Positions 26,158 to 35,382 of a stretch of 64,000 bases of DNA are shown here, in pieces. The position numbers and the translations under genes were made by a program. Source of the stretch: Lachnospiraceae bacterium (GTDB lineage Bacteria; Bacillota; Clostridia; Lachnospirales; Lachnospiraceae). Location: contig CAJTIR010000021.1 in the NCBI GenBank assembly GCA_910576385.1, positions 1 through 64,000 of the forward strand. The letters run 5' to 3'. Position 1 is the first letter of the stretch. Each line of letters begins with the position of its first letter. A model generated the notes under the pieces. That model made no database searches. It had not been told where the DNA came from and saw only the letters and a list, made by a program, of their open reading frames with translations.

Positions 26158-28092
26158 CTACTTATGTGCTGCCATCAAAGCAGCTTTTTGTTGTTTAATC
26201 AGCGCGACCACTTTTTCAATAAATTCCTCTGGATTATCCGCAAACATGGCAAACTTCTCTGCATTTATTCCCTGCAAAATAGCCGCGGCGCTTTTTCTGG
26301 TCAGTACGGCGCCTCTGGCAACTCTGCCAATCAAATCATATTTCATAGATACTTGATATTCTAACTTTGATACAGACAATTCTCGGTCAATCTGTGCAAT
26401 CACATTTCGAATCAGTTCCTCACTGGCAAACATAACCAGCGCAGTATAGTTATCTATACTTCCAGCGCCTGATTTTTCAAGTTCCTGACTGGCAAAATTC
26501 TTTTCTAACTGATCATTTTCCATTGCTGTCTGCGTTCCATTCTCAATCATCTCTTTGAGAATCATGTCACTGTCTGACCAGCCTGAAACTTCTTCTTTGA
26601 TCTGCCTCTGTAAATCTGCCACATACTCTTGATAACTCTCACTGGCTACAACGGTAAGTTTATTTATCTTATGTACTAGTTCCCTGCCAAGGCTTTTCTC
26701 ATCCATACGGATTCCCTGCTGATTGACGCAAAGCCGCAGTCCGCGGCCGATCTCCTGTCTCTTCACTGTGGTGCTGTCACTCTGTTTTAAGGTACAGATT
26801 TGAAATACATTTGGATTATCCCAGCCCTCTCTTAACGCCGAATGAGAAAATATAAATCTCACTGGCTCTTTAAAACTGAGCAGCCTCTCCTTATTTTTTA
26901 AAATTAAATCATAGGCCGAACTGTCATCTGAAGCATCTGCGCCTCTCTTAATGGCACTGTTGACCGCTTGTCCCTTGCGGTCAATGCTAAAATAACCTTT
27001 GTGGGTACTCTCTGCCTCAATGTCCCTTAGATAACGCTGATAAGGGGTATCTTCTCCTGTAAGATATTGATTTACAATAGTCTGATACTCTTCTTCAAAT
27101 ATCTTGCCATATTCGCCAAGCAGCGCCCGGCCATCCTCATCATAGAGACGATACTTGGCAACCTCATCAATAAAAAACAGCGACAAATTCTTAATGCCGC
27201 GATAAAATAATGCTTCCTCCTTCTGCATATGAGAAATAATGGCCTCACGTATCTGCACTCTTCGAAATTCTTGTTCTGGGGCGGTGATTCCTTTAACCTC
27301 AATCTTTTTGACCAATCTCTGCTGATAGGCATCCACAGCGTCCAGCACATAGACTAAATTGTGACGTTCCTTATGTGTCGCGGAATAATTGAGACAAAAC
27401 AGCGGCTGAAAATTCTCCAATGCCTTCTGTGTGGCCTTGCCGCCCATGCGCTGCGGCTCATCCAAAATCAAAATTGGCGCGCTTGCCTTAATGATATCAA
27501 TGGGTCTTCTGCTGTTAAATTCATCTCTCTGACTATAGATCATGCGAGCTTCCCTACTCCTTCCCCCTTCTTTCCAGGAAGTATTAAAGGCTTGCATATT
27601 GATAATCATCACATGGATATCCGCATAGTCGGCAAAGGCATCCAATTGATTCAAGTTGCTGCTGTTATAGACAAAATAGCGAATCTTCTTGCCATATTGT
27701 TCCATAAAATGAGTTCTTGTAATCTCAAAAAATTTCTTAACACCCTCTCGAATGGCCACAGACGGCACCACCACAATAAATTTAGACCAGCCATACTGCC
27801 TATTCAACTCATAAATTGTTTTGATATAGACATAAGTTTTACCTGTACCAGTCTCCATCTCCACATCCAGAGAACATCTGCCCAGGTGAGAAATCACTTG
27901 ATCTGACTGTTCCATATGATTGTGTTGTTGAATCTGTCTGATATTTGCCAACAAAGCAGCATCTGATACTGTCACTGGCTCATTTCCAAACCTCTCAGCA
28001 TCAAAGGCCGCATATGTCTGCCCTCGAAAAACATTGACCACACTGGCCACTGCCTTGGACTGGTATTGCTGTATTTTAAAATGAAACTCCAT
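26158..28092 (-). CDS. res: Type III restriction enzyme Res subunit, nuclease domain missing
   Basis: A 644-aa SF2 translocase of a Type III restriction enzyme. Walker A is G82-TGKT-86 (VEMETGTGKT), Walker B ILILDEPQRMGG, motif III NYSATH and motif VI IGRGLRL. Complete Res proteins run to about 900-1000 residues, with a C-terminal PD-(D/E)xK nuclease after the segment that here reads FIEKVVALIKQQKAALMAAHK; translation stops at that point. The protein should therefore hydrolyse ATP but cannot cut DNA. It overlaps nothing and starts 1 base after the mod stop, so mod-res coupling is preserved. Confidence 0.88.
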   Translation of the reverse strand: MEFHFKIQQYQSKAVASVVNVFRGQTYAAFDAERFGNEPVTVSDAALLANIRQIQQHNHMEQSDQVISHLGRCSLDVEMETGTGKTYVYIKTIYELNRQYGWSKFIVVVPSVAIREGVKKFFEITRTHFMEQYGKKIRYFVYNSSNLNQLDAFADYADIHVMIINMQAFNTSWKEGGRSREARMIYSQRDEFNSRRPIDIIKASAPILILDEPQRMGGKATQKALENFQPLFCLNYSATHKERHNLVYVLDAVDAYQQRLVKKIEVKGITAPEQEFRRVQIREAIISHMQKEEALFYRGIKNLSLFFIDEVAKYRLYDEDGRALLGEYGKIFEEEYQTIVNQYLTGEDTPYQRYLRDIEAESTHKGYFSIDRKGQAVNSAIKRGADASDDSSAYDLILKNKERLLSFKEPVRFIFSHSALREGWDNPNVFQICTLKQSDSTTVKRQEIGRGLRLCVNQQGIRMDEKSLGRELVHKINKLTVVASESYQEYVADLQRQIKEEVSGWSDSDMILKEMIENGTQTAMENDQLEKNFASQELEKSGAGSIDNYTALVMFASEELIRNVIAQIDRELSVSKLEYQVSMKYDLIGRVARGAVLTRKSAAAILQGINAEKFAMFADNPEEFIEKVVALIKQQKAALMAAHK

Positions 28093-28093
28093 C

Positions 28094-30049
28094 TTACAGC
28101 ACCTTCCTTATCGTGTCTGGACTATAAACTGCAAAAATCTCTTCAAAACGTGCAGCCGCTTGATCATCTGTCCTGCCGCTGTCTTGAACTACAGCGTAAT
28201 ATGGCCTCTCCTGTGCCATTGTCTTTATGGTCTCCTCGCTGATATCAAGGTCAAAACAAGCGATCAGAAAGCCTTCTGCAACATAAAATACACTCTTGTT
28301 ATTTACAATCTTCTCTTCTATTTTGCTGGAGAGCATAATCCCCAAATCCAACATGACCTGAAACAATAAGTCTTCTGCTGTGCGGTCTTCTTTGATATGA
28401 TCTATCGCTTCAGACAAAGACCGTTGCTGTACCTGTGCTGGCTGATAGTAGATATCTTTCATATTAGAACTGTCCAATTTCAAGACCCGAAAACCAATAT
28501 CCCCCGCTTTTATTTGTTCTCCCGCCAAGCGGATTCTCTGTTTTCCAATCTCACAGATATTAGAAAACCCTGCTTGATATGCCTGACTTTTCTGGTCGAT
28601 CTGATCTGCTATCTGCACCATAATATATTGCCTGCTGCCGCCATCCTCCTGGTTGAGCTGCATGACTGCATGGGCAGTGGTGGCCGAGCCTGAGAAAAAG
28701 TCCAACACCAGCGCCTCTCTATCTTCCACCGCTCCAAGCAAAATCTTTAACAGATCCACAGATTTCGGATAATCAAAATATTTGCGGCCGCCAAATAATT
28801 TTTGCACTTCTGCATCACCATTGGAAACATTGGGAATGAAATCCTTTAATAAGGTCTGATTAAAATCTCTTTTCTTGGTATAAATCTCATATCCACCCTT
28901 AGCCGCAGGCAGCACAATCAGATTATAGCTTTCCTTTAAAATTTTCTGCCTTGACCATCTCCAAGCATGGTATTTATGCGTTCCATCGCCATTCGCGTGA
29001 GGCAGTAATTCCACAAAACCCTCTTTTTTCTCTCCAATATCACCAGGCACAATCTCCCCTGTAACCGGATTGTAAAAAATAGAAAATACCAGGTTGGGAC
29101 GTGTCTGCTCATTAAATTTGCGATTGTGATTGTATAAGGTATCTCCCACTGCAAAGGCGCCAATTTGATCTTTGCGGATCTCTTTCTTAAAACCTTTATA
29201 AGCGTCTGGCATCTTACGCTTTGCAAACTCTATATTGATATGAAATTCTGAAATCATCTGGATATCTTTCGCATATACTAAAATACTCTCCCATGTTTTG
29301 GCCGCGCCCTTTCCAGAGATCTGCCTGCCGGTGAGATTGGTAATCCAGGCAAAATGATTGACATAGTTTGAAGGTCCGAAAATCTCACTGCATATCTTTC
29401 GTAAATTCTCCATCTCATTGTCGTCAATGCTGATAAAAATAACCCCATCATCCGCCAGAAGATTCCGCGCTAATTTCAATCTGCTATACATCATATTTAA
29501 CCAATCGGTATGAAATCTGCCGTTCGTGTCAATATTTTTCACCAGCCTGTCCTCTCCTGTATGGTACTGACTGCTGCGCTGTGCATATTGTTCTATGGTC
29601 TCTGAAAAATCATCTTCATAGATAAAATCATTGCCTGTATTATATGGCGGATCAATATATATGATCTTCACCTTGCCCAAATACGTTTCCTGCAATAATT
29701 TTAAGATATCTAAATTGTCGCCCTCAAGATATAAATTTCCTGTATGGTCAAAATCAACACTCTCCTTCCTGCAGGGCCTGAGCGTTGCCATGATAGGGGT
29801 ATTTGCCATTCTGATAGATTTCTTTTTATCTGGCCAGGTAAATTGATATCTCTCCTGATCTTTCTCGACCACGCCGCAGGAAATTTCCGTTCTCAGCACA
29901 TCTGCATCAATAGCTCTCTCAATCAGAGGATTTCCATACGCATCATATCCAGCGAGATATTCTGTCACCGCATTGGGAAATAATTTTGATAAGACTGTAT
30001 AATTTTTATCCGCTATATTTTGGGACTGCATTCTCAATTTCTTATTCAT
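28094..30049 (-). CDS. mod: Type III DNA methyltransferase Mod (N6-adenine)
   Basis: A 651-aa beta-class N6-adenine methyltransferase. The catalytic motif IV DPPY is at 133-136 (IYIDPPYNTGNDFIYEDDF), followed after the target-recognition region (about 220-430) by motif I LDFFSGSATTAHAVMQLN near 455. This order, IV before I, is the Type III/beta arrangement. Length is normal and no frameshift is seen. Mod alone gives sequence-specific methylation, and with Res forms the restriction complex; here Res is truncated, so the system is probably modification-only. No simple-sequence phase-variation tract is present inside mod. GGAGAG precedes the start. Confidence 0.92.
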   Translation of the reverse strand: MNKKLRMQSQNIADKNYTVLSKLFPNAVTEYLAGYDAYGNPLIERAIDADVLRTEISCGVVEKDQERYQFTWPDKKKSIRMANTPIMATLRPCRKESVDFDHTGNLYLEGDNLDILKLLQETYLGKVKIIYIDPPYNTGNDFIYEDDFSETIEQYAQRSSQYHTGEDRLVKNIDTNGRFHTDWLNMMYSRLKLARNLLADDGVIFISIDDNEMENLRKICSEIFGPSNYVNHFAWITNLTGRQISGKGAAKTWESILVYAKDIQMISEFHINIEFAKRKMPDAYKGFKKEIRKDQIGAFAVGDTLYNHNRKFNEQTRPNLVFSIFYNPVTGEIVPGDIGEKKEGFVELLPHANGDGTHKYHAWRWSRQKILKESYNLIVLPAAKGGYEIYTKKRDFNQTLLKDFIPNVSNGDAEVQKLFGGRKYFDYPKSVDLLKILLGAVEDREALVLDFFSGSATTAHAVMQLNQEDGGSRQYIMVQIADQIDQKSQAYQAGFSNICEIGKQRIRLAGEQIKAGDIGFRVLKLDSSNMKDIYYQPAQVQQRSLSEAIDHIKEDRTAEDLLFQVMLDLGIMLSSKIEEKIVNNKSVFYVAEGFLIACFDLDISEETIKTMAQERPYYAVVQDSGRTDDQAAARFEEIFAVYSPDTIRKVL

Positions 30050-30062
30050 GTTGCTCTCTCCG

Positions 30063-30834
30063 TTACTGGCTTTTTAGATTATCAATCACTTCCTGTACAG
30101 AAATATGATCCTGCCTTGCTCTTTGCCTCTGAATGATAAATCCTTTGGACGTCTGGTGTGCTCTCTCCTCCACAAGCCGCATTCCCTTTATTGTCTCTCC
30201 ACATTTTACCAATCTATGATAATAATTTTGCAGTCTCTCTCGGCAAAATAAAAAACTCCTCCACCGTTCCAATCAGGAAATACTTGGTTTGATCTTGTTT
30301 TAAAATACCGCTGTCCACCCATTCTCCAGCATTTGTCATTCTCTCCTGATATTCAATATAGACATTGCCTGTTTTTTGGAGCCGCATATCACATTTTATC
30401 TCAATTCCTGCCTTTGTCTCCCCTTGATGATACTGCTGGTTTTTTCCATAAAATAAGCCGATATCATATCCATGCCGGCGAAACAAATCATCAATATAAA
30501 CCTCAAATCTGTGTGAAGCATATAATTGCTCTATGTAATATTTTGTTTTCCTGCGGTCACTCCAAATTACAGGTTTCTCATAATTCCATATTTGCTGAGC
30601 ATATTTATCTCTAAACAGATCTAATCTTGCTTTTCGGGTCTCCACCACTTTTTGAATCTGGATTCTTCGTTGCAAATTTTGAGGCGCATTATATTCATCA
30701 ATCAACGATTCTGTAATCTGAAAATCTTTATAATAATCCACGCTTTCTCCAGACACAAATTTATAATCATAAAACCAGAGTACAATATGTTCTTCGCAGG
30801 TCAAACGTTTCTGATAATCTATATATTCAATCAT
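30063..30834 (-). pseudogene. PD-(D/E)xK-like restriction-associated protein, frameshifted in a GA tract
   Basis: The main frame from ATG 30834 (GGGGAG 8 bases upstream) gives 206 residues and stops at 30214. A dinucleotide shift in the tract CC(GA)4C (30230-30242) would continue the frame as PRERLQNYYHRLVKCGET to a natural stop at 30063, restoring about 256 residues; (GA)5 would be in frame. The protein carries E111, D124 and E145-x-K147 (GIEIKCD) followed by a strand with YIEYQE, a PD-(D/E)xK-type nuclease pattern. It lies just upstream of mod, so it is a plausible accessory or replacement nuclease of the Type III locus. A short translated form of 206 aa retaining the motif remains possible. 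Confidence 0.6.
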
Positions 30835-30954
30835 ATGATACTCTCCCCATCTTGGGGCTGCCGCTTTGAAAAAAATATCAACTCTTCTCAATAAAAAATA
30901 CCAGATCCTGTATCTTTCATTCTAACACGACAGCCCCTATTAAATTTATCAAAA

Positions 30955-31076
30955 ATTTTCTTAGTATCTTTTATTCTTTTGCAACGACTTGCCCACTGCG
31001 TCTACCATTGGCAGAATAATCACAAATTTTCTTGGTACTATTTACTGGTCGGCAATGATCTCACCCACTGCGTCTA
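30955..31076. repeat. Partial tandem duplication at the end of the 131-aa gene
   Basis: The 22-base string encoding the end of the 131-aa protein (PMVDAVG) occurs twice, at about 30991-31012 and 31054-31075, each preceded by a similar AATTTTCTT segment. The outer copy still reads as LPMVDAVGKSLQKNKRY in one frame, so it looks like the C-terminal remnant of a duplicated paralogue. Confidence 0.6.
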
Positions 31077-31437
31077 CCATTGGCACTATACATTGCCTTG
31101 TCACACCTTTGACACTGTGTTCCAACACGCCAAATGGCTCATGATGACTTAGCGTCAAGGATTCGCCTTGCTTGATCTCCAATTCTACGGGAACATCCAA
31201 TTTCTCCATCACCTGGTCCACTTTCTCCTGATCAAAGTGATCCTCCCTTGTTGTGACCCGAATCCATACATCTACCTGATCAATTTCCATTGACACCTCA
31301 ACTTTTTTCTCTTGCTCACTGACAAGATTTGCAACCAATGTACAGGTATCTCCTTTCATTGCTCCAATAAACTTCCATCCAGTGAGCATTCTTAACTGAT
31401 CCATAATAGTTCCTACTGTTTTTACAATCTGTTTCAT
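31042..31437 (-). CDS. Unknown protein co-translated with beta-galactosidase
   Basis: A 131-aa soluble alpha/beta protein that I do not recognise. It begins with a helix (MKQIVKTVGTIMDQLRMLTGW) and continues with four or five strands, ending CIVPMVDAVGEIIADQ. Its start overlaps the GH42 stop as ATGA, so translation is coupled to the beta-galactosidase. No export signal. A remnant of a paralogue's C-terminus lies directly downstream. The function may be regulatory or an enzyme partner; nothing in the sequence decides. Confidence 0.7.
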   Translation of the reverse strand: MKQIVKTVGTIMDQLRMLTGWKFIGAMKGDTCTLVANLVSEQEKKVEVSMEIDQVDVWIRVTTREDHFDQEKVDQVMEKLDVPVELEIKQGESLTLSHHEPFGVLEHSVKGVTRQCIVPMVDAVGEIIADQ

Positions 31438-33431
31438 ATTCTTTTCCTCTTTTCTAAAATCTGCACTTCATAAGCTCCCAGTTTCCCTGCCTGCTCTCCC
31501 CGAAGCAAACGATACTCTTGGGGTAACACACAACTTTTGGGTTCGCTGGAATGATTGATGACAAACAAAAAACCCGTCTTGTCATTTTCTCTAACCATAC
31601 ATTCCACCTCTGCCACAGGCGGACAGATTGGCTCAATATCTGCCTTCTGGCAAATCTGTGTAATCAGCGCCCCCATCAACTCCTCGCCTGGTTCCGTCCC
31701 CACATAATAACAATTGCCGCTTCCAAATGGATGCTCTGTGATACAAGGTTCTCCCGCATAAAATTCACTGGCATAGCTGGCCAAAATTTTGGTTTCCGGC
31801 CTCAAACGCATCAAATCACTCCAAATATTGGCCTGCAGTTTCTGTCCTTCAAAAAGCACTTCCACATGAGTTTCCCGCAGACAATCATAGTCAAGCACCT
31901 CCACGCCTGCCAGCTCGCTAAGCTTGCCTGGAAGCTCACGATCAGCCATACAGAGATTATGCAGATCTTTCACCCCAGTACGCATGGTCAATATTAGATG
32001 TCCACCCTGTCTCACATAATTAAAATATTTATCCTCAAGTTCTGGCGACATTAAGTATTGCAGCGGCGCTACTAAGAGCTGATACGAAGTAAATTCCCCT
32101 TGCTGCGGCACAAAATCCACGGAGATATTCTGTTTGTAAAATGCCTGGTAATATTTTAAAAGCTGCCCTGTATAATTCAAATCCTGGTGGTGGGGCTGTA
32201 TCTGAAACGCATATTCCTGTTCAAAATCAAAGACAATCCCCACCTGGGACTTCGGCATACTGCCCTGTAAACGTTCCATCAATGGTTCCATTGTTCCAAT
32301 CAGTTCCTTCAATTCTTGATATCTGCGCCCTGGATTGCCGCTGTGCGGCAAAATTCCATGCCAATACTGCTCTGTGCCCATTGTACAAGTACGCCACCGG
32401 AAAAATACAATCGCATCCGCGCCGTGTGCAATCCCCTGCAGCGCCCATGCCGAGAGCTGTCCCGGCGCCGGCGCCCTGCCCATTGTCTCCCAGCCTGTAA
32501 TCCCTGACTGCTGTTCCATAATCCAGAAGGGCTGATTTTTATAACTGCGCACAATATCCAACGTCGCAGCCAGCACATGATTGTGCTCATGAGGCGTTTG
32601 GGACAAGTAAAATCCTCCTGGATATTGGTCATGAGAGACAATATCCAACAATTCTCCTAACTTATAATAATCTACTTTATTGGCAAAACCCATATAATTG
32701 TGGGTGATAAACTGATTTTTTGCATATCTGCGGATAATCTCTGTCTGTTCTCTTGTAAAATCTACAATCAAATCCGAACAAAAGCGTTTCCAGTCCAGCA
32801 TAGCAGAAGGATTTTCCCCTGTCACCGTAATCCGCAGGGCAGGCACCTCTGAAAAATCATTATACTCCTGGCTCCAAAATGCTGTGCCCCAGGCTGCATT
32901 CAAAGCTTCCGTTGACTGATATTTCTTTTCTAACCATTTCTGAAAATGCTGTCTGCAACTATCACAAGTACAAAGCTCCTGATGGCTGTTGCCCAGCTCA
33001 TTGTCCGGCTGCCAGCCAATCACCCAGGGATTTTCCCCGTAATGCTTGGCCATCTCTGTTACAAGTCTGCGAACGGCCTCGCGATAAATAGGATTGGACT
33101 GGCAGTCATGATGCCGGCCTCCAAATCCACGCACTCTGCCCTCTCTGTCGATGGGCAAAATTTCTGGATGCTTTTGAATCAGCCATGCCGGAGGCGCCGC
33201 TGTCGGCGTCCCCAATATGGTATAGATGCCATAGTCCGCCAACAGTGCAATTGCTTCATCCAACCACTGAAAATCAAATACTTCTTCCTCTGGCTGCATC
33301 TTATGCCAGGAAAATTCTGCCATACGCACCATCTGGATTCCCATCTGCTGCATCAATCTGGCATCCACCTCCCAGCGCTCGCGCTCCCAGTGTTCTGGAT
33401 AATAGTCTACCCCAAAATGTAATTGCTTCAT
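31434..33431 (-). CDS. GH42 beta-galactosidase
   Basis: A 665-aa family 42 glycoside hydrolase. The N-terminal TIM barrel opens FGVDYYPEHWERERWEVD and carries the acid/base Glu in GWQPDNELGNSH and the nucleophile Glu in PFWIMEQQSG. A Cys cluster (CTCDSCRQHFQKWL) provides the zinc site of this family. The trimerisation domain and C-terminal beta domain follow. No signal peptide, so it acts on imported beta-galactosides (galacto-oligosaccharides, arabinogalactan fragments). Start ATG 33431 has GGAGGAG upstream; the open frame reads further into a mobile element. No transporter or regulator is adjacent. Confidence 0.93.
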   Translation of the reverse strand: MKQLHFGVDYYPEHWERERWEVDARLMQQMGIQMVRMAEFSWHKMQPEEEVFDFQWLDEAIALLADYGIYTILGTPTAAPPAWLIQKHPEILPIDREGRVRGFGGRHHDCQSNPIYREAVRRLVTEMAKHYGENPWVIGWQPDNELGNSHQELCTCDSCRQHFQKWLEKKYQSTEALNAAWGTAFWSQEYNDFSEVPALRITVTGENPSAMLDWKRFCSDLIVDFTREQTEIIRRYAKNQFITHNYMGFANKVDYYKLGELLDIVSHDQYPGGFYLSQTPHEHNHVLAATLDIVRSYKNQPFWIMEQQSGITGWETMGRAPAPGQLSAWALQGIAHGADAIVFFRWRTCTMGTEQYWHGILPHSGNPGRRYQELKELIGTMEPLMERLQGSMPKSQVGIVFDFEQEYAFQIQPHHQDLNYTGQLLKYYQAFYKQNISVDFVPQQGEFTSYQLLVAPLQYLMSPELEDKYFNYVRQGGHLILTMRTGVKDLHNLCMADRELPGKLSELAGVEVLDYDCLRETHVEVLFEGQKLQANIWSDLMRLRPETKILASYASEFYAGEPCITEHPFGSGNCYYVGTEPGEELMGALITQICQKADIEPICPPVAEVECMVRENDKTGFLFVINHSSEPKSCVLPQEYRLLRGEQAGKLGAYEVQILEKRKRI

Positions 33432-33454
33432 TCTGTTCTCCTCCTTATGTTCAC

Positions 33455-33649
33455 TTTGAGTTTCCCCATTTTTTAATTCATAGTACCAAAAGGTTTCCAT
33501 CATAAAATGATGGAAACACTTTGCACATAAAAGCGCTAGGAAAAGCTAGCTTTTCAGACGCTTTTTGTGCAAGATGTCTATGCTGCCAAAGGCAGCAAGA
33601 CCTTTTGGTGCTAAAATATCAGTGATTATAAAAAATGGGGAAACTTAAA
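33455..33649. mobile_element. 195-bp MITE-like element with 10-bp target duplication
   Basis: The ends are near-perfect inverted repeats: left TTTGAGTTTCCCCATTTTTT (33455-33474), right the complement with TTTAAG (33630-33649), one mismatch. Identical 10-base flanks TTATGTTCAC at 33445-33454 and 33650-33659 are the target-site duplication. The interior has three hairpins: TTTCCATCAT/ATGATGGAAA, AAAAGCTAGCTTTT within a longer GCAC...GTGC arm, and GCTGCC/GGCAGC. No coding capacity. It lies in the 5' region of the GH42 gene, directly before its Shine-Dalgarno. Related fragments occur at 57.0 and 63.4 kb. Confidence 0.85.
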
Positions 33650-33676
33650 TTATGTTCACACCTTGATTTTTGTCAA
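33649..33676 (-). promoter_or_regulatory. GH42 promoter completed by the inserted element
   Basis: On the minus strand TTGACA (33671-33676) is followed after 16 bases by CATAAT (33649-33654). The last T of this -10 is the first base of the inserted element; the empty site would read CATAAG. Confidence 0.5.
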
Positions 33677-33702
33677 CATTAATTACCATTAATTTGAGAC
33701 AG

Positions 33703-35256
33703 TTACTGTAACAGAGAATACTCCTCCATATTCCAAATCTGCTTGACGATATCTTGATAAAATTCTGGTTCATGGCACACAAGCAAAATAGCTCCCTTAT
33801 ACTCCTGTAAGGCACGCTTTAACTCCTGCTTCGCATCCACATCCAAATGATTGGTTGGCTCGTCCAGCAACAAAATATTTGTCTCTACATTTAAGAGTTT
33901 ACACAACCGTACCTTAGCCTGTTCTCCTCCGCTCAATACCTTGACCTTGCTCTCAATATGCTTGGTCGTCAATCCACATTTTGCCAGGGCTGCACGCACC
34001 TCGTACTGTGAAAAAGCTGGAAATGTCTCCCAAATCTCTTCAATACAGCTTCGCTCACTGGCCGGCATTTCCTGTTCAAAATAGCCTGGATATAGATAAT
34101 CCCCGAGCTGTGCCTTGCCAGACAGCGGTGCGATCAATCCCAATACACTCTTTAAAAAGGTAGACTTTCCGATGCCATTTGTTCCTACAATGGCAATCTT
34201 CTCCCCGCGTTCCATCCTAAGATTCATGGGCTTAGACAATGGTCTATTCTTCTCATAACCCAGCACCAAATCCTCGGTCTCAAAAACCACCTTTCCAGAA
34301 GCTCTGGCATTTTGAAAGAAAAATTCTGGCTTGGGACGTTCTGCAGTTCGCTGAATCAGTTCCATCTTATCCAGCTTCTTCTGCCTGGACATCGCCATAT
34401 TTCGGGTAGCCACCCGTGCTTTATTGCGGGCTACAAAATCTTTCAGATCCTCAATCTCTTTCTGCTGCCTGCGGTAAGCTGCTTCCTGCTGTGACTTTTT
34501 CATCTCATAGACTTCCATAAATTTATCATAGTCTCCCACATAACGATTTAATTCCTGATTTTCCATATGGTAAATAATATTTACCACACTGTTTAAAAAT
34601 GGAATATCATGAGAAATCAAGATAAACGCATTCTCATAGTCCAAAAGATAGCGTTTGAGCCATTCAATGTGATTTTCATCCAGATAGTTGGTCGGCTCGT
34701 CCAACAGCAGAATATCAGGTTTCTCCAACAACAGCTTTGCCAGCAAAACCTTAGTGCGCTGACCGCCGCTCAATGCTGTGACATCCGTCTCCAATCCCAA
34801 TTCCTGCACACCCAGCGCCTTGGCTACTTCCTCCACCTTGGCATCTATCATATAAAAATCATGCTGCTCTAACAGATCTTGTATGGTTCCTGTCTCTTCC
34901 ATCAGGCGTTCCATCTCCTGCTCATCTGCCTCTCCCATGCGCTCAAACATCTGATTCATCTCTGTTTCCAGTTCATAGAGGAAAGAAAAGGCGCTGCGCA
35001 TCACCTCGCGGATCGTCATTCCAGCTTCCAACGCCGTGTGCTGATCTAAATAACCAGCACGGACATTTTTGGCCCACTCCACTTTGCCCTCATCTGGCTG
35101 TAAATGTCCTGTGACAATATTTAAAAACGTTGACTTTCCTTCACCATTGGCGCCAATCAGCCCGATATGCTCTCCTTTTAAGAGGCGAAATGACACATCA
35201 TTAAAAATGGCTCTGTCCCCAAAACCATGTGTTAAATTCTTTACATCTAAAATCAT
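33703..35256 (-). CDS. ABC-F family ATPase (translation factor type)
   Basis: A 517-aa protein with two ABC ATPase domains and no membrane segment. Domain 1 has Walker A GANGEGKST and signature LSGGQRTK with LLLDEPTNYLD; domain 2 has GTNGIGKST and LSGGEQAK with LLLDEPTNHLD. The linker between (about residues 225-310) is the charged P-site tRNA-interaction motif region, with no long antibiotic-resistance-type extension. It resembles YkpA/YbiT-like housekeeping ABC-F proteins, which bind the ribosomal E site. Start ATG 35256 follows GGGAGAAAGGG. Divergent from asnA. Confidence 0.92.
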   Translation of the reverse strand: MILDVKNLTHGFGDRAIFNDVSFRLLKGEHIGLIGANGEGKSTFLNIVTGHLQPDEGKVEWAKNVRAGYLDQHTALEAGMTIREVMRSAFSFLYELETEMNQMFERMGEADEQEMERLMEETGTIQDLLEQHDFYMIDAKVEEVAKALGVQELGLETDVTALSGGQRTKVLLAKLLLEKPDILLLDEPTNYLDENHIEWLKRYLLDYENAFILISHDIPFLNSVVNIIYHMENQELNRYVGDYDKFMEVYEMKKSQQEAAYRRQQKEIEDLKDFVARNKARVATRNMAMSRQKKLDKMELIQRTAERPKPEFFFQNARASGKVVFETEDLVLGYEKNRPLSKPMNLRMERGEKIAIVGTNGIGKSTFLKSVLGLIAPLSGKAQLGDYLYPGYFEQEMPASERSCIEEIWETFPAFSQYEVRAALAKCGLTTKHIESKVKVLSGGEQAKVRLCKLLNVETNILLLDEPTNHLDVDAKQELKRALQEYKGAILLVCHEPEFYQDIVKQIWNMEEYSLLQ

Positions 35257-35287
35257 ATGTTCCCTTTCTCCTTTGTAAACTGATTCT

Positions 35288-35316
35288 ATTCTCTCATATT
35301 TCCATAAAAACCTCAA
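35288..35316 (-). promoter_or_regulatory. Promoter of the ABC-F gene
   Basis: Minus-strand TTGAGG (35311-35316) and GAGAAT (35288-35293) are 17 bases apart, 32 bases upstream of the ABC-F start. Confidence 0.5.
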
Positions 35317-35324
35317 CTTACTTA

Positions 35325-35353
35325 TTGAAAAAATATGGTTGTGAGCATATAAT
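35325..35353 (+). promoter_or_regulatory. Promoter of asnA
   Basis: TTGAAA (35325-35330) and a consensus TATAAT (35348-35353) are separated by 17 bases, 30 bases upstream of the asnA start. No T-box or other leader fits in the short 5' region. Confidence 0.8.
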
Positions 35354-35382
35354 TACGGTAAACTAAAAATAAGGAGCATATT

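Noticed and set aside
35317-35382. T-box or asparagine-sensing leader for asnA
   Set aside because: The promoter leaves only about 25 bases of 5' leader, too short for a riboswitch.
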